From positions 1,576-21,914 of the forward strand of contig MFGM01000029.1 of the NCBI GenBank assembly GCA_001778275.1: a stretch of DNA of 20,339 nt, read 5' to 3'. The stretch is from Candidatus Falkowbacteria bacterium RIFOXYC2_FULL_48_21. Lineage in GTDB: Bacteria > Patescibacteriota > Patescibacteriia > UBA11705 > JABHMO01. Under the pieces are notes generated by a model that was given only the letters and a program-made list of their open reading frames with translations, made no database searches and was not told where the DNA came from. Numbering within the stretch: position 1 is the stretch's first letter; each line of letters opens with the position of its first letter. Made by a program: the position numbers and the translations under genes. Below, piece after piece: positions 13,981 through 20,339 of this stretch.

Positions 13981-15183
13981 ATGCATAAATTGTCGGAAAA
14001 AATTGCGATCACATATTTTGCGGCTTGTTTGGTCGTTGTTCCGTTTAGCGCGCGAGCGGAAACGGTGGATGACTTGAATAAACAAATATCAAGCAAACAG
14101 GAACAGATTCAGACGATCAAAGACAAGGCGGCCATATATCAAAAAAATATTCGGGACAAACAAACCGAGGCGGCCTCGTTGAAAAACCAACTTTCAATTC
14201 TGGAAAACAAAATCGCCAAAACCAAGCTGGACATTGAAGAAACCCAAGTTGAGATCGAACAAACCCAGATAATCGTGCGCAATACGGAGCTAAAAATCCT
14301 GGCGGCGGAAGACAAGATTGGTGCGGAAAAAACCGCCTTATCTGATATTCTGCACCAAATCTATCAGGCCGACTCAAACAACCCGATTAACGCCTTGCTT
14401 TTGCGCGATTCTATTTCCGAATACTTCAACGAAGTCGAATACACCAAAGATCTGCAAATCGGCCTGCAATCGGCGCTTGGCAATATCAAATCCGAAAAAA
14501 AGTTATTAGTCGAGAACAAACAACATCTTGAAGACAAATATGCCGAGCTTTCCAAGTTAAAAGACGATTTGGAAATGGAGAAAGTGGCGCAAATCGGTGA
14601 AAACACCTACAAAGAAACCCTGCTCGTGCAGACGAAAAAGTCCGAGCAAAAATTCACCGAACTTTACTGGCAAACCAAGCAAGAACAAGAATCAATCAGT
14701 AAAGAAATCGCTTCGCTCGAAAAAACCATGCGCGCCAAGCTGGATCAAATGAAGAATCAAAAACAAGCCCTGACCGACAGCTCGCTGGATTGGCCGGTAC
14801 CGAAAAACACGTTAACGGCCGTTTTTCACGACCCGGACTACCCGTTCCGTTACATTTTTGAACATCCGGCCATTGATATTCGCGTGAAGTACGGCACGCC
14901 GATCAAAGCGCCGGCCGAAGGTTACGTTTTGACAGCCAAGGACGCGGGCATGGGATATAGTTATATCGCGTTAATTCACGCCGATGGACTATCCACCGTT
15001 TACGGTCATGTAAGCAAAATTTTTGTTGATGAAGATGATTACGTGGCTAGGGGATCGGTAATCGGCTTTACCGGCGGCACACCTGGTACGCCCGGCGCCG
15101 GTCGCTTATCGACAGGGCCGCATTTGCACTTTGAAGTCAGATTAAACGGGATTCCGGTCAACGCCCTGAACTATTTACCTTAA
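13981..15183 (+). CDS. Exported coiled-coil M23 metallopeptidase (EnvC/NlpD-like)
   Basis: 400 residues from ATG 13981. An in-frame ATG at 13957 lies upstream of the -10 box and is unlikely. Residues 1-26 are a signal peptide (basic start, YFAACLVVVPF core, ARA before the cut). Residues about 30-265 are a long coiled coil (Gln/Lys/Glu-rich, in two stretches). The C-terminal M23 (LytM) domain keeps the zinc and catalytic residues: HPAID (HxxxD), YGH, and GPHLHFE (HxH). M23 enzymes cut peptidoglycan cross-bridges, and coiled-coil versions usually act in daughter-cell separation. Because the HxxxD and HxH are intact, it may be active itself rather than only an activator. Leaderless promoter; hairpin terminator at 15198. 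Confidence 0.93.
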   Translation: MHKLSEKIAITYFAACLVVVPFSARAETVDDLNKQISSKQEQIQTIKDKAAIYQKNIRDKQTEAASLKNQLSILENKIAKTKLDIEETQVEIEQTQIIVRNTELKILAAEDKIGAEKTALSDILHQIYQADSNNPINALLLRDSISEYFNEVEYTKDLQIGLQSALGNIKSEKKLLVENKQHLEDKYAELSKLKDDLEMEKVAQIGENTYKETLLVQTKKSEQKFTELYWQTKQEQESISKEIASLEKTMRAKLDQMKNQKQALTDSSLDWPVPKNTLTAVFHDPDYPFRYIFEHPAIDIRVKYGTPIKAPAEGYVLTAKDAGMGYSYIALIHADGLSTVYGHVSKIFVDEDDYVARGSVIGFTGGTPGTPGAGRLSTGPHLHFEVRLNGIPVNALNYLP

Positions 15184-15197
15184 ACGAAATATAATAG

Positions 15198-15221
15198 AAG
15201 CCTGCTTTTAGGCAGGCTTTT
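15198..15221 (+). terminator. Terminator of the M23 gene
   Basis: AAGCCTGC, loop TTTTAG, GCAGGCTT, ending in TTTT. It ends 4 bases before the next ATG (15226). A TATAAT (15190-15195) lies between the M23 stop and this hairpin and could start a transcript whose leader is the hairpin itself; its -35 (TGAACT) is poor. Confidence 0.78.
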
Positions 15222-15225
15222 CGTT

Positions 15226-15609
15226 ATGATAATAAACCAAGAAGAATTCGTTAAAATTTTATTCGCTCGCGTTTGCGCCATTTTGGCGCATCCGGAATTA
15301 CAACTGCGCTTTATCAAGCGACAGGGGAGCAAGAGCGCGACCAGATTCGTGAAAGGGTACATCAATCTCAAAACAAAAATTATCGGTCTTGATATCTACA
15401 CACCAAAGCGGCTGAAGCCCAAAAGCGCGAATGGACTCATTCGCACCATTTGCCACGAGGTGGCGCATCTGCAAAAGCCGCCTTTTCGTCAAAGATATCG
15501 CGGCCATCTGATTTTTCGCCAACATTTCCCGGTTTTTTATCGGCAGGTGACGCGGAATGTAAACAAAATAAAAAAGGACAAGGTTTTACACAGTTATTTC
15601 CAAAAATAA
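15226..15609 (+). CDS. Small HExxH zinc metalloprotease-like protein (SprT/YgjP-like)
   Basis: 127 residues. A zincin motif HEVAH (His77, Glu78, His81) lies in the block LIRTICHEVAH, followed by RGHLIFRQHFPVFYRQV, where His94 may be the third ligand, as in the SprT/WLM/YgjP-type small proteases. The first half is basic with a predicted beta sheet (GYINLKTKIIGLDIYT). No signal peptide, so probably cytoplasmic. SprT-type proteins cut DNA-protein cross-links in other organisms, but the assignment here rests on the HExxH block only. No clear Shine-Dalgarno. Strong terminator downstream. Confidence 0.75.
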   Translation: MIINQEEFVKILFARVCAILAHPELQLRFIKRQGSKSATRFVKGYINLKTKIIGLDIYTPKRLKPKSANGLIRTICHEVAHLQKPPFRQRYRGHLIFRQHFPVFYRQVTRNVNKIKKDKVLHSYFQK

Positions 15610-15611
15610 AG

Positions 15612-15661
15612 CGGCCATCGTAATGACAGAATACGATTCTATCGTTACGACGGCCGTTTTT
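15612..15661 (+). terminator. Terminator of the HExxH gene
   Basis: CGGCC, A, TCGTAA ... AGAAT-ACG-ATTCT ... TTACGA, C, GGCCG, then TTTTT. A three-part stem with one internal loop. Confidence 0.88.
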
Positions 15662-15668
15662 GATTATG

Positions 15669-15691
15669 AAAAAGACGATCGTTAGATCGTC
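15669..15691 (-). terminator. Terminator of the two-gene orphan operon
   Basis: Minus strand GACGATC, loop TAAC, GATCGTC, then TTTTT. Perfect 7-bp stem, 16 bases after the stop codon of the 15707-16156 gene. Confidence 0.9.
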
Positions 15692-15706
15692 TTGTGTCTT
15701 CGCTTG

Positions 15707-16156
15707 CTAAAACGCGTCGCGCCCGAAAAGCGGCTTGGCCGCCTTGGCGCAAACTTGCGCCGATTCAATCGCAAGCGTGCGATAGCCGGCAATGAGCCGC
15801 ATGGTTGTCGCCAAAAGCTCGGCCACATCCATTGGCTCGAACACATAGTGCTTCAACGCTGGTAAATCAATCTTTCCCACACCCAAAGACGTGCCTTCGT
15901 GCGTATAAACAAACCCGACTATATTTCCATCAGCCAGATTCAGCTCACCGAATCGCGCCCCCACATCTTCAGGATAAAATTGCAATGCGCCTTCTCGTAT
16001 CATACTCGTGGTAAAGCAGGCCGGCATTTCCGCCTCTTGAATGACCACGAAATCGTAACATACAGGATCATTCTCGGCTTCTTGTTCTTTGCCTACCGAT
16101 CGCACCAAACTGCCGGATGGCAATTTATGAACTTCCTCCCATGTTATCTCTTTCAT
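15707..16156 (-). CDS. Orphan protein, 149 residues
   Basis: I do not recognise the family. It is acidic and soluble-looking with no signal peptide. Notable segments are ITWEEVHKLPSGSLVRSV, VCYDFVVIQEAEMPACF, GNIVGFVYTHEGTSLGVGKIDLP and a C-terminal helix AELLATTMRLIAGYRTLAIESAQ. Start ATG 16156 has AAGGAGG at good distance, the strongest Shine-Dalgarno type in the window. It is the second gene of an operon with the 73-residue gene 48 bases upstream, under the promoter at 16465-16493. Confidence 0.78.
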   Translation of the reverse strand: MKEITWEEVHKLPSGSLVRSVGKEQEAENDPVCYDFVVIQEAEMPACFTTSMIREGALQFYPEDVGARFGELNLADGNIVGFVYTHEGTSLGVGKIDLPALKHYVFEPMDVAELLATTMRLIAGYRTLAIESAQVCAKAAKPLFGRDAF

Positions 16157-16204
16157 GCCACATCCTCCTTGTTATAAAAGAATCTCAATGTATTCGGAAC
16201 GACT

Positions 16205-16426
16205 TTAATCCTGGCCGATGAATCGTGTTCGGGCGTGAAACAAAGAATCTCGCCGCCATTGTCTCATTCGCGTCACCGAATCTTCCATTTCCGACGCGCC
16301 TTCCGCGATCACCGCCATCCAAACCGGCGCAGGCATGACCGATGCCGCTTCAACAATCCCGGCGCCGTCGCAACGGCTTTCTACGAAGTCAACACTTACA
16401 ACGGTTCGCCCCACATTGTCTTTCAT
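16205..16426 (-). CDS. Orphan small protein, 73 residues
   Basis: Unknown. It begins MKDNVGRTVVSVDFVESRC and ends with an Arg-rich part RMRQWRRDSLFHARTRF. I chose ATG 16426 because AAGGAGG lies 8 bases upstream. The earlier in-frame ATG (16474) is inside the -10 region of the promoter. First gene of a two-gene unit. Confidence 0.7.
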   Translation of the reverse strand: MKDNVGRTVVSVDFVESRCDGAGIVEAASVMPAPVWMAVIAEGASEMEDSVTRMRQWRRDSLFHARTRFIGQD

Positions 16427-16464
16427 CGCATATCCCTCCTTGTTGCCAATGAACAACAATCGCA

Positions 16465-16493
16465 TGTTAAACAAACAACCTTATTTTGTCAAT
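16465..16493 (-). promoter_or_regulatory. Promoter of the orphan operon
   Basis: TTGACA (16488-16493), 17-base spacer, TAACAT (16465-16470), minus strand. Transcript start near 16458, leader about 32 nt with the AAGGAGG. Confidence 0.85.
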
Positions 16494-16533
16494 ATCACCA
16501 TAGTCACATTTCAATATCAATAATCAAAATTAA

Positions 16534-16561
16534 TGCTCCCCTGCGCCGTATCATGGGAGCA
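16534..16561 (-). terminator. Terminator of the Xer-type recombinase gene
   Basis: Minus strand TGCTCCC, 14-base loop, GGGAGCA, then TTAATTTTGA. Stem strong, U-tract interrupted. Confidence 0.65.
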
Positions 16562-16577
16562 CGCAAAATAACGATTG

Positions 16578-17543
16578 CTATTTCCGTGCATTCGGCTCAC
16601 CATGTGACTTCAAATAAACATCGCGCAACTTCTTATTCGTCACATGCGTGTAAATTTGTGTAGTGGAAATATCTTCATGGCCGAGAAACTCTTGCACCAG
16701 CCGAATATCAACGCCATTGTTCATGAGGTCAGTGGCGAATGAATGACGCAACGTGTGCGGCGTGGTGTTTACGGGCAAACCCGCTTTCATGACGTATATT
16801 TTTAAAATTCGTTCAATCGACCGGGTAGTCAAACGCTTAGAATCGGTGTCACCTTTTTTCGTGGAATAGTTTATAAACAACGGCTTTTCCACGTCGTGTC
16901 TTTTTTCGAGATAACGCTTCAACCAACCGAGGCAACGCGTTGAAATGTAAACCGTACGCGTCTTGCCTCCCTTGCCGGTGACAACCAACTCTAAAATATT
17001 TGGCGACCCCTTAATATTAATTTCATCGCGATCCAGCCGCGCCAGCTCGGCCACGCGCAGACCGGTGGAAAACAACGTTTCAAGCATGGCGCGGTCACGC
17101 AAACCGGAGATATCGGATATATCAGGTGACGTTAACAAAGCCTCAACCTTTTCCAAAGTTAAAAAATGAATCGTGCGCTTCTTGTCCTGTTTGGCCAACT
17201 CAATCTTGTCCGCCGGCAAGGCGACAATGTCGCGCTTGGAAAAATATTGCAATAGTCCGCGCAAAGCGATTAAATAAAGATTTTGAGTTTTTTTGGCTAA
17301 CGTTTGTTTGGTTTTTTGAGAAATGGCATGTCGCGACAAAAAAACGCGATATTGCCAAATCAAGTCCGTAGTGAGTTGATGGGGGAGGATGCCGGTCAGT
17401 TTGTTGTCCGCGAGCCAACGTTTGAATCGATCCAAAAACCGAGAATAATTTTCTTGCGTTTTGTGTGATAAACCTTTTTCCACGTCAACGAAATCAAGAA
17501 AGTTACTGATATGTTTCACAATCGGGACTGATGATTTTTGCAT
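16578..17543 (-). CDS. XerC/XerD-type tyrosine recombinase
   Basis: 321 residues. N-terminal SAM-like DNA-binding domain (about 10-105, SHKTQENYSRFLDRFKRWL) and a catalytic domain with all active-site residues: Arg163 (STGLRVAEL), Lys191 or 194 (TGKGGKTR), His263 and Arg266 (HTLRH), His289 (FLGHE) and nucleophile Tyr298 (TTQIYTHV). Length and motifs fit the Xer enzymes that resolve chromosome dimers at dif, rather than a phage integrase. Whether it is the sole Xer or one of a pair cannot be told. No integrated element or dif-like site was recognised nearby. It has a structured leader and no Shine-Dalgarno. Confidence 0.92.
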   Translation of the reverse strand: MQKSSVPIVKHISNFLDFVDVEKGLSHKTQENYSRFLDRFKRWLADNKLTGILPHQLTTDLIWQYRVFLSRHAISQKTKQTLAKKTQNLYLIALRGLLQYFSKRDIVALPADKIELAKQDKKRTIHFLTLEKVEALLTSPDISDISGLRDRAMLETLFSTGLRVAELARLDRDEINIKGSPNILELVVTGKGGKTRTVYISTRCLGWLKRYLEKRHDVEKPLFINYSTKKGDTDSKRLTTRSIERILKIYVMKAGLPVNTTPHTLRHSFATDLMNNGVDIRLVQEFLGHEDISTTQIYTHVTNKKLRDVYLKSHGEPNARK

Positions 17544-17558
17544 AGTGGGGGAAGGTAA

Positions 17559-17611
17559 TGATTTAAATCAGCCGGGGCGTTTCCGCCCATGCCATCGACA
17601 AAGCGATGTCG
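17559..17611 (-). promoter_or_regulatory. Structured leader of the recombinase gene
   Basis: In the minus-strand transcript: CGACA-TCGCTT-TGTCG (17596-17611), then GGGCG-GAAA-CGCCC, a GNRA tetraloop hairpin (17575-17588), then the palindrome TGATTTAAATCA (17559-17570), about 16 bases before the ATG. No riboswitch class is recognised. Confidence 0.55.
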
Positions 17612-17641
17612 CATAATAACAAAAAATAGCCTGACTATACT

Positions 17642-17669
17642 ATTATAAACCCTTTAATCATTTCGACAA
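17642..17669 (-). promoter_or_regulatory. Probable promoter of the recombinase gene
   Basis: TTGTCG (17664-17669), 16-base spacer, TATAAT (17642-17647) on the minus strand. It would give a leader of about 90 nt containing the hairpins at 17559-17611. Confidence 0.65.
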
Positions 17670-17734
17670 GTCATGGTGCATCGCGCTTTGTGGATAAACC
17701 CGTACGGATAACAAATCGCACATCGGAAAGCAAT

Positions 17735-17763
17735 TTGCTTATTTAAAATTTCATATATATAAC
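17735..17763 (+). promoter_or_regulatory. Promoter of a small transcription unit
   Basis: TTGCTT (17735-17740), 17-base spacer, TATAAC (17758-17763), in an AT-rich stretch with alternative TATATA. A transcript would start near 17767-17770 and end at the terminator 17831-17852. Confidence 0.6.
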
Positions 17764-17766
17764 ACC

Positions 17767-17829
17767 ATGGAAAGCTGTAACAACCGTGGGTATATCCATG
17801 CACCCCCAAATCAACACACGCAATTGTAG
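17767..17829 (+). ncRNA. Possible small RNA or 20-codon leaderless ORF
   Basis: A unit of about 85 nt between a promoter and a perfect terminator. It contains an ORF of 20 codons starting at ATG 17767 (MESCNNRGY ... NQHTQL, stop TAG 17827-17829) whose stop abuts the terminator stem. The same stretch can form CATGGA/TCCATG pairing, so it may instead be a non-coding RNA. No known RNA family is recognised. I entered it as ncRNA because a 20-residue protein cannot be supported from one sequence. Confidence 0.4.
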
Positions 17830-17830
17830 G

Positions 17831-17852
17831 GCCTCGTTTTTCGAGGCTTTTT
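17831..17852 (+). terminator. Terminator of the small unit
   Basis: GCCTCG, loop TTTTT, CGAGGC, TTTTT. Directional: the minus strand has no U-tract after the stem. Confidence 0.88.
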
Positions 17853-18058
17853 ACAAGTTTTGTCAGATAATCACAATGCGCATCAATTTCTAAAAATTTT
17901 TTTTATTGGGGCAGAACAAGGTCAAGCCGGCTCGAGCAACCACCCCATTCACCTATTTCATGATTTACTAACAACCACATCGCCAACCAGCGTCACTTCG
18001 ACTCCCAATTGACCACCTAACAGCTCTTGTGTCGCAAAATATGGAAACAACGAGGAAG
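17853..18058. other. Stretch without recognisable content
   Basis: No ORF with a ribosome-binding site, no tRNA-like fold and no repeat was found here. There is an A/T-rich patch (CTAAAAATTTTTTTTATT near 17891) and a GCTCGAGC palindrome. Confidence 0.5.
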
Positions 18059-18086
18059 AAAAAACCGCCCAATGATTGGCGCGGTT
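18059..18086 (-). terminator. Terminator of the 63-residue orphan gene
   Basis: Minus strand AACCGC, G, CCAA, loop TCA, TTGG, GCGGTT, then TTTTTC. 8 bases after the stop codon. Confidence 0.9.
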
Positions 18087-18094
18087 CATTTTGT

Positions 18095-18286
18095 TTAATA
18101 GTCATAATACACAATGATGTACTTAGCAGGGCTACCATCCCATTCTGCCCGCAAACGTCGTCTGGCAAATGCATTCTCGACCTCTACCGCCAGCTCCCCC
18201 ATTTCCTTGCGACTGACGCCAAACAATGTGGTCTGCACATGGAGACGCAGATGGCGCTCTTTTCGTTCAACGAAAAAATCATCCAT
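18095..18286 (-). CDS. Orphan small protein, 63 residues
   Basis: Unknown. It begins MDDFFVERKERHLRLHVQTT, has a helix EMGELAVEVENAFARRRLRA and ends KYIIVYYDY. ATG 18286 is preferred over 18313 because AAGGAGGG lies upstream at the right distance. Consensus promoter and perfect terminator make it a complete single-gene unit, which is good support for such a short gene. No membrane segment or signal peptide. The strand-helix-strand pattern suggests a small alpha/beta fold, but that is a guess. Confidence 0.75.
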   Translation of the reverse strand: MDDFFVERKERHLRLHVQTTLFGVSRKEMGELAVEVENAFARRRLRAEWDGSPAKYIIVYYDY

Positions 18287-18318
18287 GCGAGCCCTCCTTG
18301 TTTTGGCAATCAAATATC

Positions 18319-18347
18319 ATAATAATCAAGCAACATCATTTTGTCAA
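18319..18347 (-). promoter_or_regulatory. Promoter of the 63-residue orphan gene
   Basis: TTGACA (18342-18347), 17-base spacer, TATTAT (18319-18324) on the minus strand. It starts 10 bases after the terminator of the surface-protein gene. Confidence 0.9.
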
Positions 18348-18357
18348 TGCCTTAACC

Positions 18358-18387
18358 AAAAACGTCCCCCAACAAAGGGACGTTTTT
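18358..18387 (-). terminator. Terminator of the surface-protein gene
   Basis: AAAAACGTCCC, 8-base loop, GGGACGTTTTT. Symmetrical, so it could stop transcripts from both sides. Confidence 0.9.
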
Positions 18388-18409
18388 GTTATTTTCGTGT
18401 ATTCAGTAA

Positions 18410-20339
18410 CTACTTTTGCACTCCCCCATACGCAATCGCCCTGACCACATTCCACGCCGTCGCGTTACTCGGTAGATAGCCGAATTTGGTGCAAAACGTT
18501 TTGATTGCGTCCGCCTCAGCCTTGAGATCCCGCGCCGCCGGCATCACACCGTAAGCCATCATCTCTATCCATTGCAAATCTGTCGCGTCTTTCAAGTTGG
18601 CATTACGTTTGTAAACGTACTTGAAATTAACCTCGGCGCGATTAAGCGCGGTCTTGCTGGCTTCGGCCGGCACCTTATCATTTGCGGTCAACTTTTGCAC
18701 TCCCCCATACGCAATCGCCCTGACCACGTTCCACGCCGTCACTTTACTCGGCGCGTACCCAAACATGGCACGGAACGTTTTAATCGCCGCCGCTTCAGCC
18801 TTGATATCCCGCGCCGCCGGCATCACACCGTAAGCCATCATCTCTATCCATTGCAAATCTGTTGCGTCTTTCAAGTTGGCATTACGTTTGTAAACATACT
18901 TGAAGTTCGCCTTGGCGCGATTAAGCGCGGTCTTGCTGGCTTCGGCCGGCGCTTGACCATTTGCGATCAACACCACCTCGCCCCACTCTTTGGCATTGCG
19001 CGGCAATCGGCCGAACGCATTGTAATAACTGTTCACCGCATGCAATCTATCCCCTACCGACAAATTCACGGTTGACGTCGTGCCGTAAGTTACAAAGCTG
19101 TTCGCACGATCCACCAGCGCGTTGGTCTTAATGCCGCTCGTTCGCAATAATTCTTTCACCAAATTCTTTCGGTTTGTCACTTCCTGCTTCAAATTTCTCA
19201 CCTTGGCCACAGCCGAAATCACCGCGTTGACATTGCCTGATACAACTGTGCTGGCCTCATCTTGAATCTGGGTGAACGGTAATGCTTTGGCGACAGTTGT
19301 GTCCGTGGCGCCGGTCGTTGTTGTTGTCGTGGTGGTCGTTGTCGTTACAATCGGAGCAGGAGCCACAACCGTCGTCGAGGTTGGCACCGTTGGAGCAATA
19401 TAAGCCTGACCGGTCATTTCAATTTTCGCGCTAACTGTGCCGGAAGTATTTACCGCATTATCCTTGAACTTAACATACAAAACTTTCGAACCGTTATTTC
19501 CGACCAACGACCACTTCTTGCTTAGCGCATACGTTTCCCACACGCCATCGGTAAACGCCGCATCATTGCCAATCATCATGTAAGTGGCATCGGTCACAGA
19601 CGCGGTCAAGGTCACTTCACGCGCATTCGTTGATGTGGCGCCGTTATTGATTAACAACAAAGGATTGGACGGTGCAATCGTATCTGCCGTAGCCGCTCCT
19701 CCCCCACCAGCCGCCTCGTCCGCCGCGCGTCTGGAATTACTCACCGCCACGGTCAAACCGCCGAGCACGCCGAACGATGAAAAGTGGGACACCTGGCAAG
19801 TAATGGTATTGTTCGTTGTGTCAACCACCGTGGAGAACGTTTCCCATGTTTGTGAAGCGGTGTTGAACGAACCGCAAACCAAATTACTTTCATCCACGCC
19901 CGCAGTGGTCACATCGGCATCGCTGTACGGCAGAGTCAACGTGACCGCGTCGCCGCTCAATGTTTTGCCAAGCTCATTATTGTTTGAATCCTTTGGCGTA
20001 ATATCGTAGCCGCTTGAGCCGACAAAGTTCATATCGGCGCCCGGATCAATGACGACCGTCGGATCTTTATCAATATCAATTTTACCGGTGTTCCCGTCAG
20101 TGGTCGAAAGCGTGGATCCGGGGACATTGATTTCAAGTCCGGCAATCAAATCCGATTTTACCAATCCGCCGGTTGACGGCACCATGGTGGCCGAGTCGGA
20201 AACCGCCGTATATCCGCTAATAGCCGTGGCCAAAGGCAAAGTTGAAGTTGACCCGCCTTGCACCGCACCAGCGGCAATTGTGACTGTTCCGTTGGCAGAT
20301 TCTTTGCCATTATCTCCCATCGCTTTCACCGTCCATACG
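18410..20339 (-). CDS. Large repeat-containing surface protein (partial, N-terminus off window)
   Basis: At least 642 codons; the frame is open to the right edge (it reads VWTVKAMGD there), so the GTG at 20329 is not a real start. Order seen: a beta-rich domain ending VSHFSSFGVLGG, a Gly/Ala hinge, an Ig-like domain (VTLTASVTDATYMMIGN ... VLYVKFKDNAVNTSG), a Thr-rich linker with 11 consecutive Thr, a helical region, then C-terminal modules. The modules alternate a type with F-GY-P-AW-V-IAYGG and a type with VYKRNANLKDATDLQWIEMMAYG. The final two copies are an almost identical 279-base tandem duplication. Such proteins are exported in Patescibacteria and thought to face the surroundings or the host; the role here is inferred from domain style only. 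Confidence 0.8.
   Translation of the reverse strand, partial: VWTVKAMGDNGKESANGTVTIAAGAVQGGSTSTLPLATAISGYTAVSDSATMVPSTGGLVKSDLIAGLEINVPGSTLSTTDGNTGKIDIDKDPTVVIDPGADMNFVGSSGYDITPKDSNNNELGKTLSGDAVTLTLPYSDADVTTAGVDESNLVCGSFNTASQTWETFSTVVDTTNNTITCQVSHFSSFGVLGGLTVAVSNSRRAADEAAGGGGAATADTIAPSNPLLLINNGATSTNAREVTLTASVTDATYMMIGNDAAFTDGVWETYALSKKWSLVGNNGSKVLYVKFKDNAVNTSGTVSAKIEMTGQAYIAPTVPTSTTVVAPAPIVTTTTTTTTTTTGATDTTVAKALPFTQIQDEASTVVSGNVNAVISAVAKVRNLKQEVTNRKNLVKELLRTSGIKTNALVDRANSFVTYGTTSTVNLSVGDRLHAVNSYYNAFGRLPRNAKEWGEVVLIANGQAPAEASKTALNRAKANFKYVYKRNANLKDATDLQWIEMMAYGVMPAARDIKAEAAAIKTFRAMFGYAPSKVTAWNVVRAIAYGGVQKLTANDKVPAEASKTALNRAEVNFKYVYKRNANLKDATDLQWIEMMAYGVMPAARDLKAEADAIKTFCTKFGYLPSNATAWNVVRAIAYGGVQK
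18413..18970. repeat. 279-bp tandem duplication in the surface-protein gene
   Basis: Two consecutive units begin at 18413 and 18692, each starting CTTTTGCACTCCCCCATACG, period 279 bases (93 residues, in frame). Long stretches are identical at DNA level, especially over the module with DLQWIEMMAYG. The FGY module is the most diverged part. A third, more diverged module lies at about 18971-19050. Confidence 0.92.

Noticed and set aside
16578..17543. Integrase of a prophage or integrative element
   Set aside because: Length and motifs fit housekeeping Xer; no attachment-site duplication, tRNA target or phage genes nearby.
17689..17697. Perfect DnaA box (TTATCCACA on the minus strand), possible origin
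   Set aside because: Only one exact box; a second (TTATCCGTA) is weak, and there is no dnaA, dnaN or box cluster nearby.
17544..18058. tRNA, SRP RNA or other known RNA gene
   Set aside because: Scanned by eye on both strands; no cloverleaf, T-loop consensus or other recognisable family.

Overview
The window looks like a piece of a Patescibacteria (Candidate Phyla Radiation) chromosome. This is an inference from gene content and style, and I cannot place it below phylum. The pointers are small housekeeping islands with few operons, a degenerate PriA-like protein, an AmmeMemoRadiSam radical-SAM/LigB pair, a WecG/TagA-NUDIX fusion, exported proteins with repeats typical of that group, a stand-alone four-helix-bundle (S23-like) gene, and many orphan genes. 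UGA is used as a stop (for example in the clpB/muramidase-like ATGA overlap), so the UGA-recoding Gracilibacteria/Absconditabacteria are unlikely.

Layout. 1-7881 is one long minus-strand block: amrS (leaderless promoter), then clpB behind a consensus promoter and a CIRCE operator, an exported muramidase-like protein that overlaps clpB by ATGA, a LigB/MEMO-type protein, and a priA-like gene running off the left edge. 7961-9154 (+) is a WecG/TagA-NUDIX fusion that ends in hairpins shared with a convergent orphan gene (9246-9890, -). 10201-11493 (-) is an orphan gene of visibly higher GC with a near-perfect sigma70 promoter, a long leader containing a REP-like foldback, a strong ribosome-binding site and a strong terminator. 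11838-13947 (+) is a promoter, a four-helix-bundle gene bracketed by inverted heptad repeats, gltX and a terminator. 13968-15661 (+) holds an exported coiled-coil M23 peptidase (leaderless) and a small HExxH zincin. 15669-16493 (-) is a two-gene orphan operon. 16534-17669 (-) is a Xer-type recombinase with a structured leader. 17735-17852 (+) is a tiny transcription unit, an sRNA or 20-codon ORF. 18059-18347 (-) is a 63-residue orphan gene, and 18358-20339 (-) is the C-terminal part of a large surface protein.

Two themes stand out. First, four intergenic loci (2631-2815, 6825-6911, 9991-10098, 11874-12368) share one architecture: long inverted-repeat arms, each built from quasi-tandem short words, with a different word at each locus. 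One of them encloses the four-helix-bundle gene, like a 23S rRNA intervening sequence placed outside rRNA. Second, the window uses two styles of expression. Conserved genes are leaderless or lack a Shine-Dalgarno sequence. Orphan genes carry strong Shine-Dalgarno sequences, and most also have near-consensus promoters and perfect hairpin terminators.
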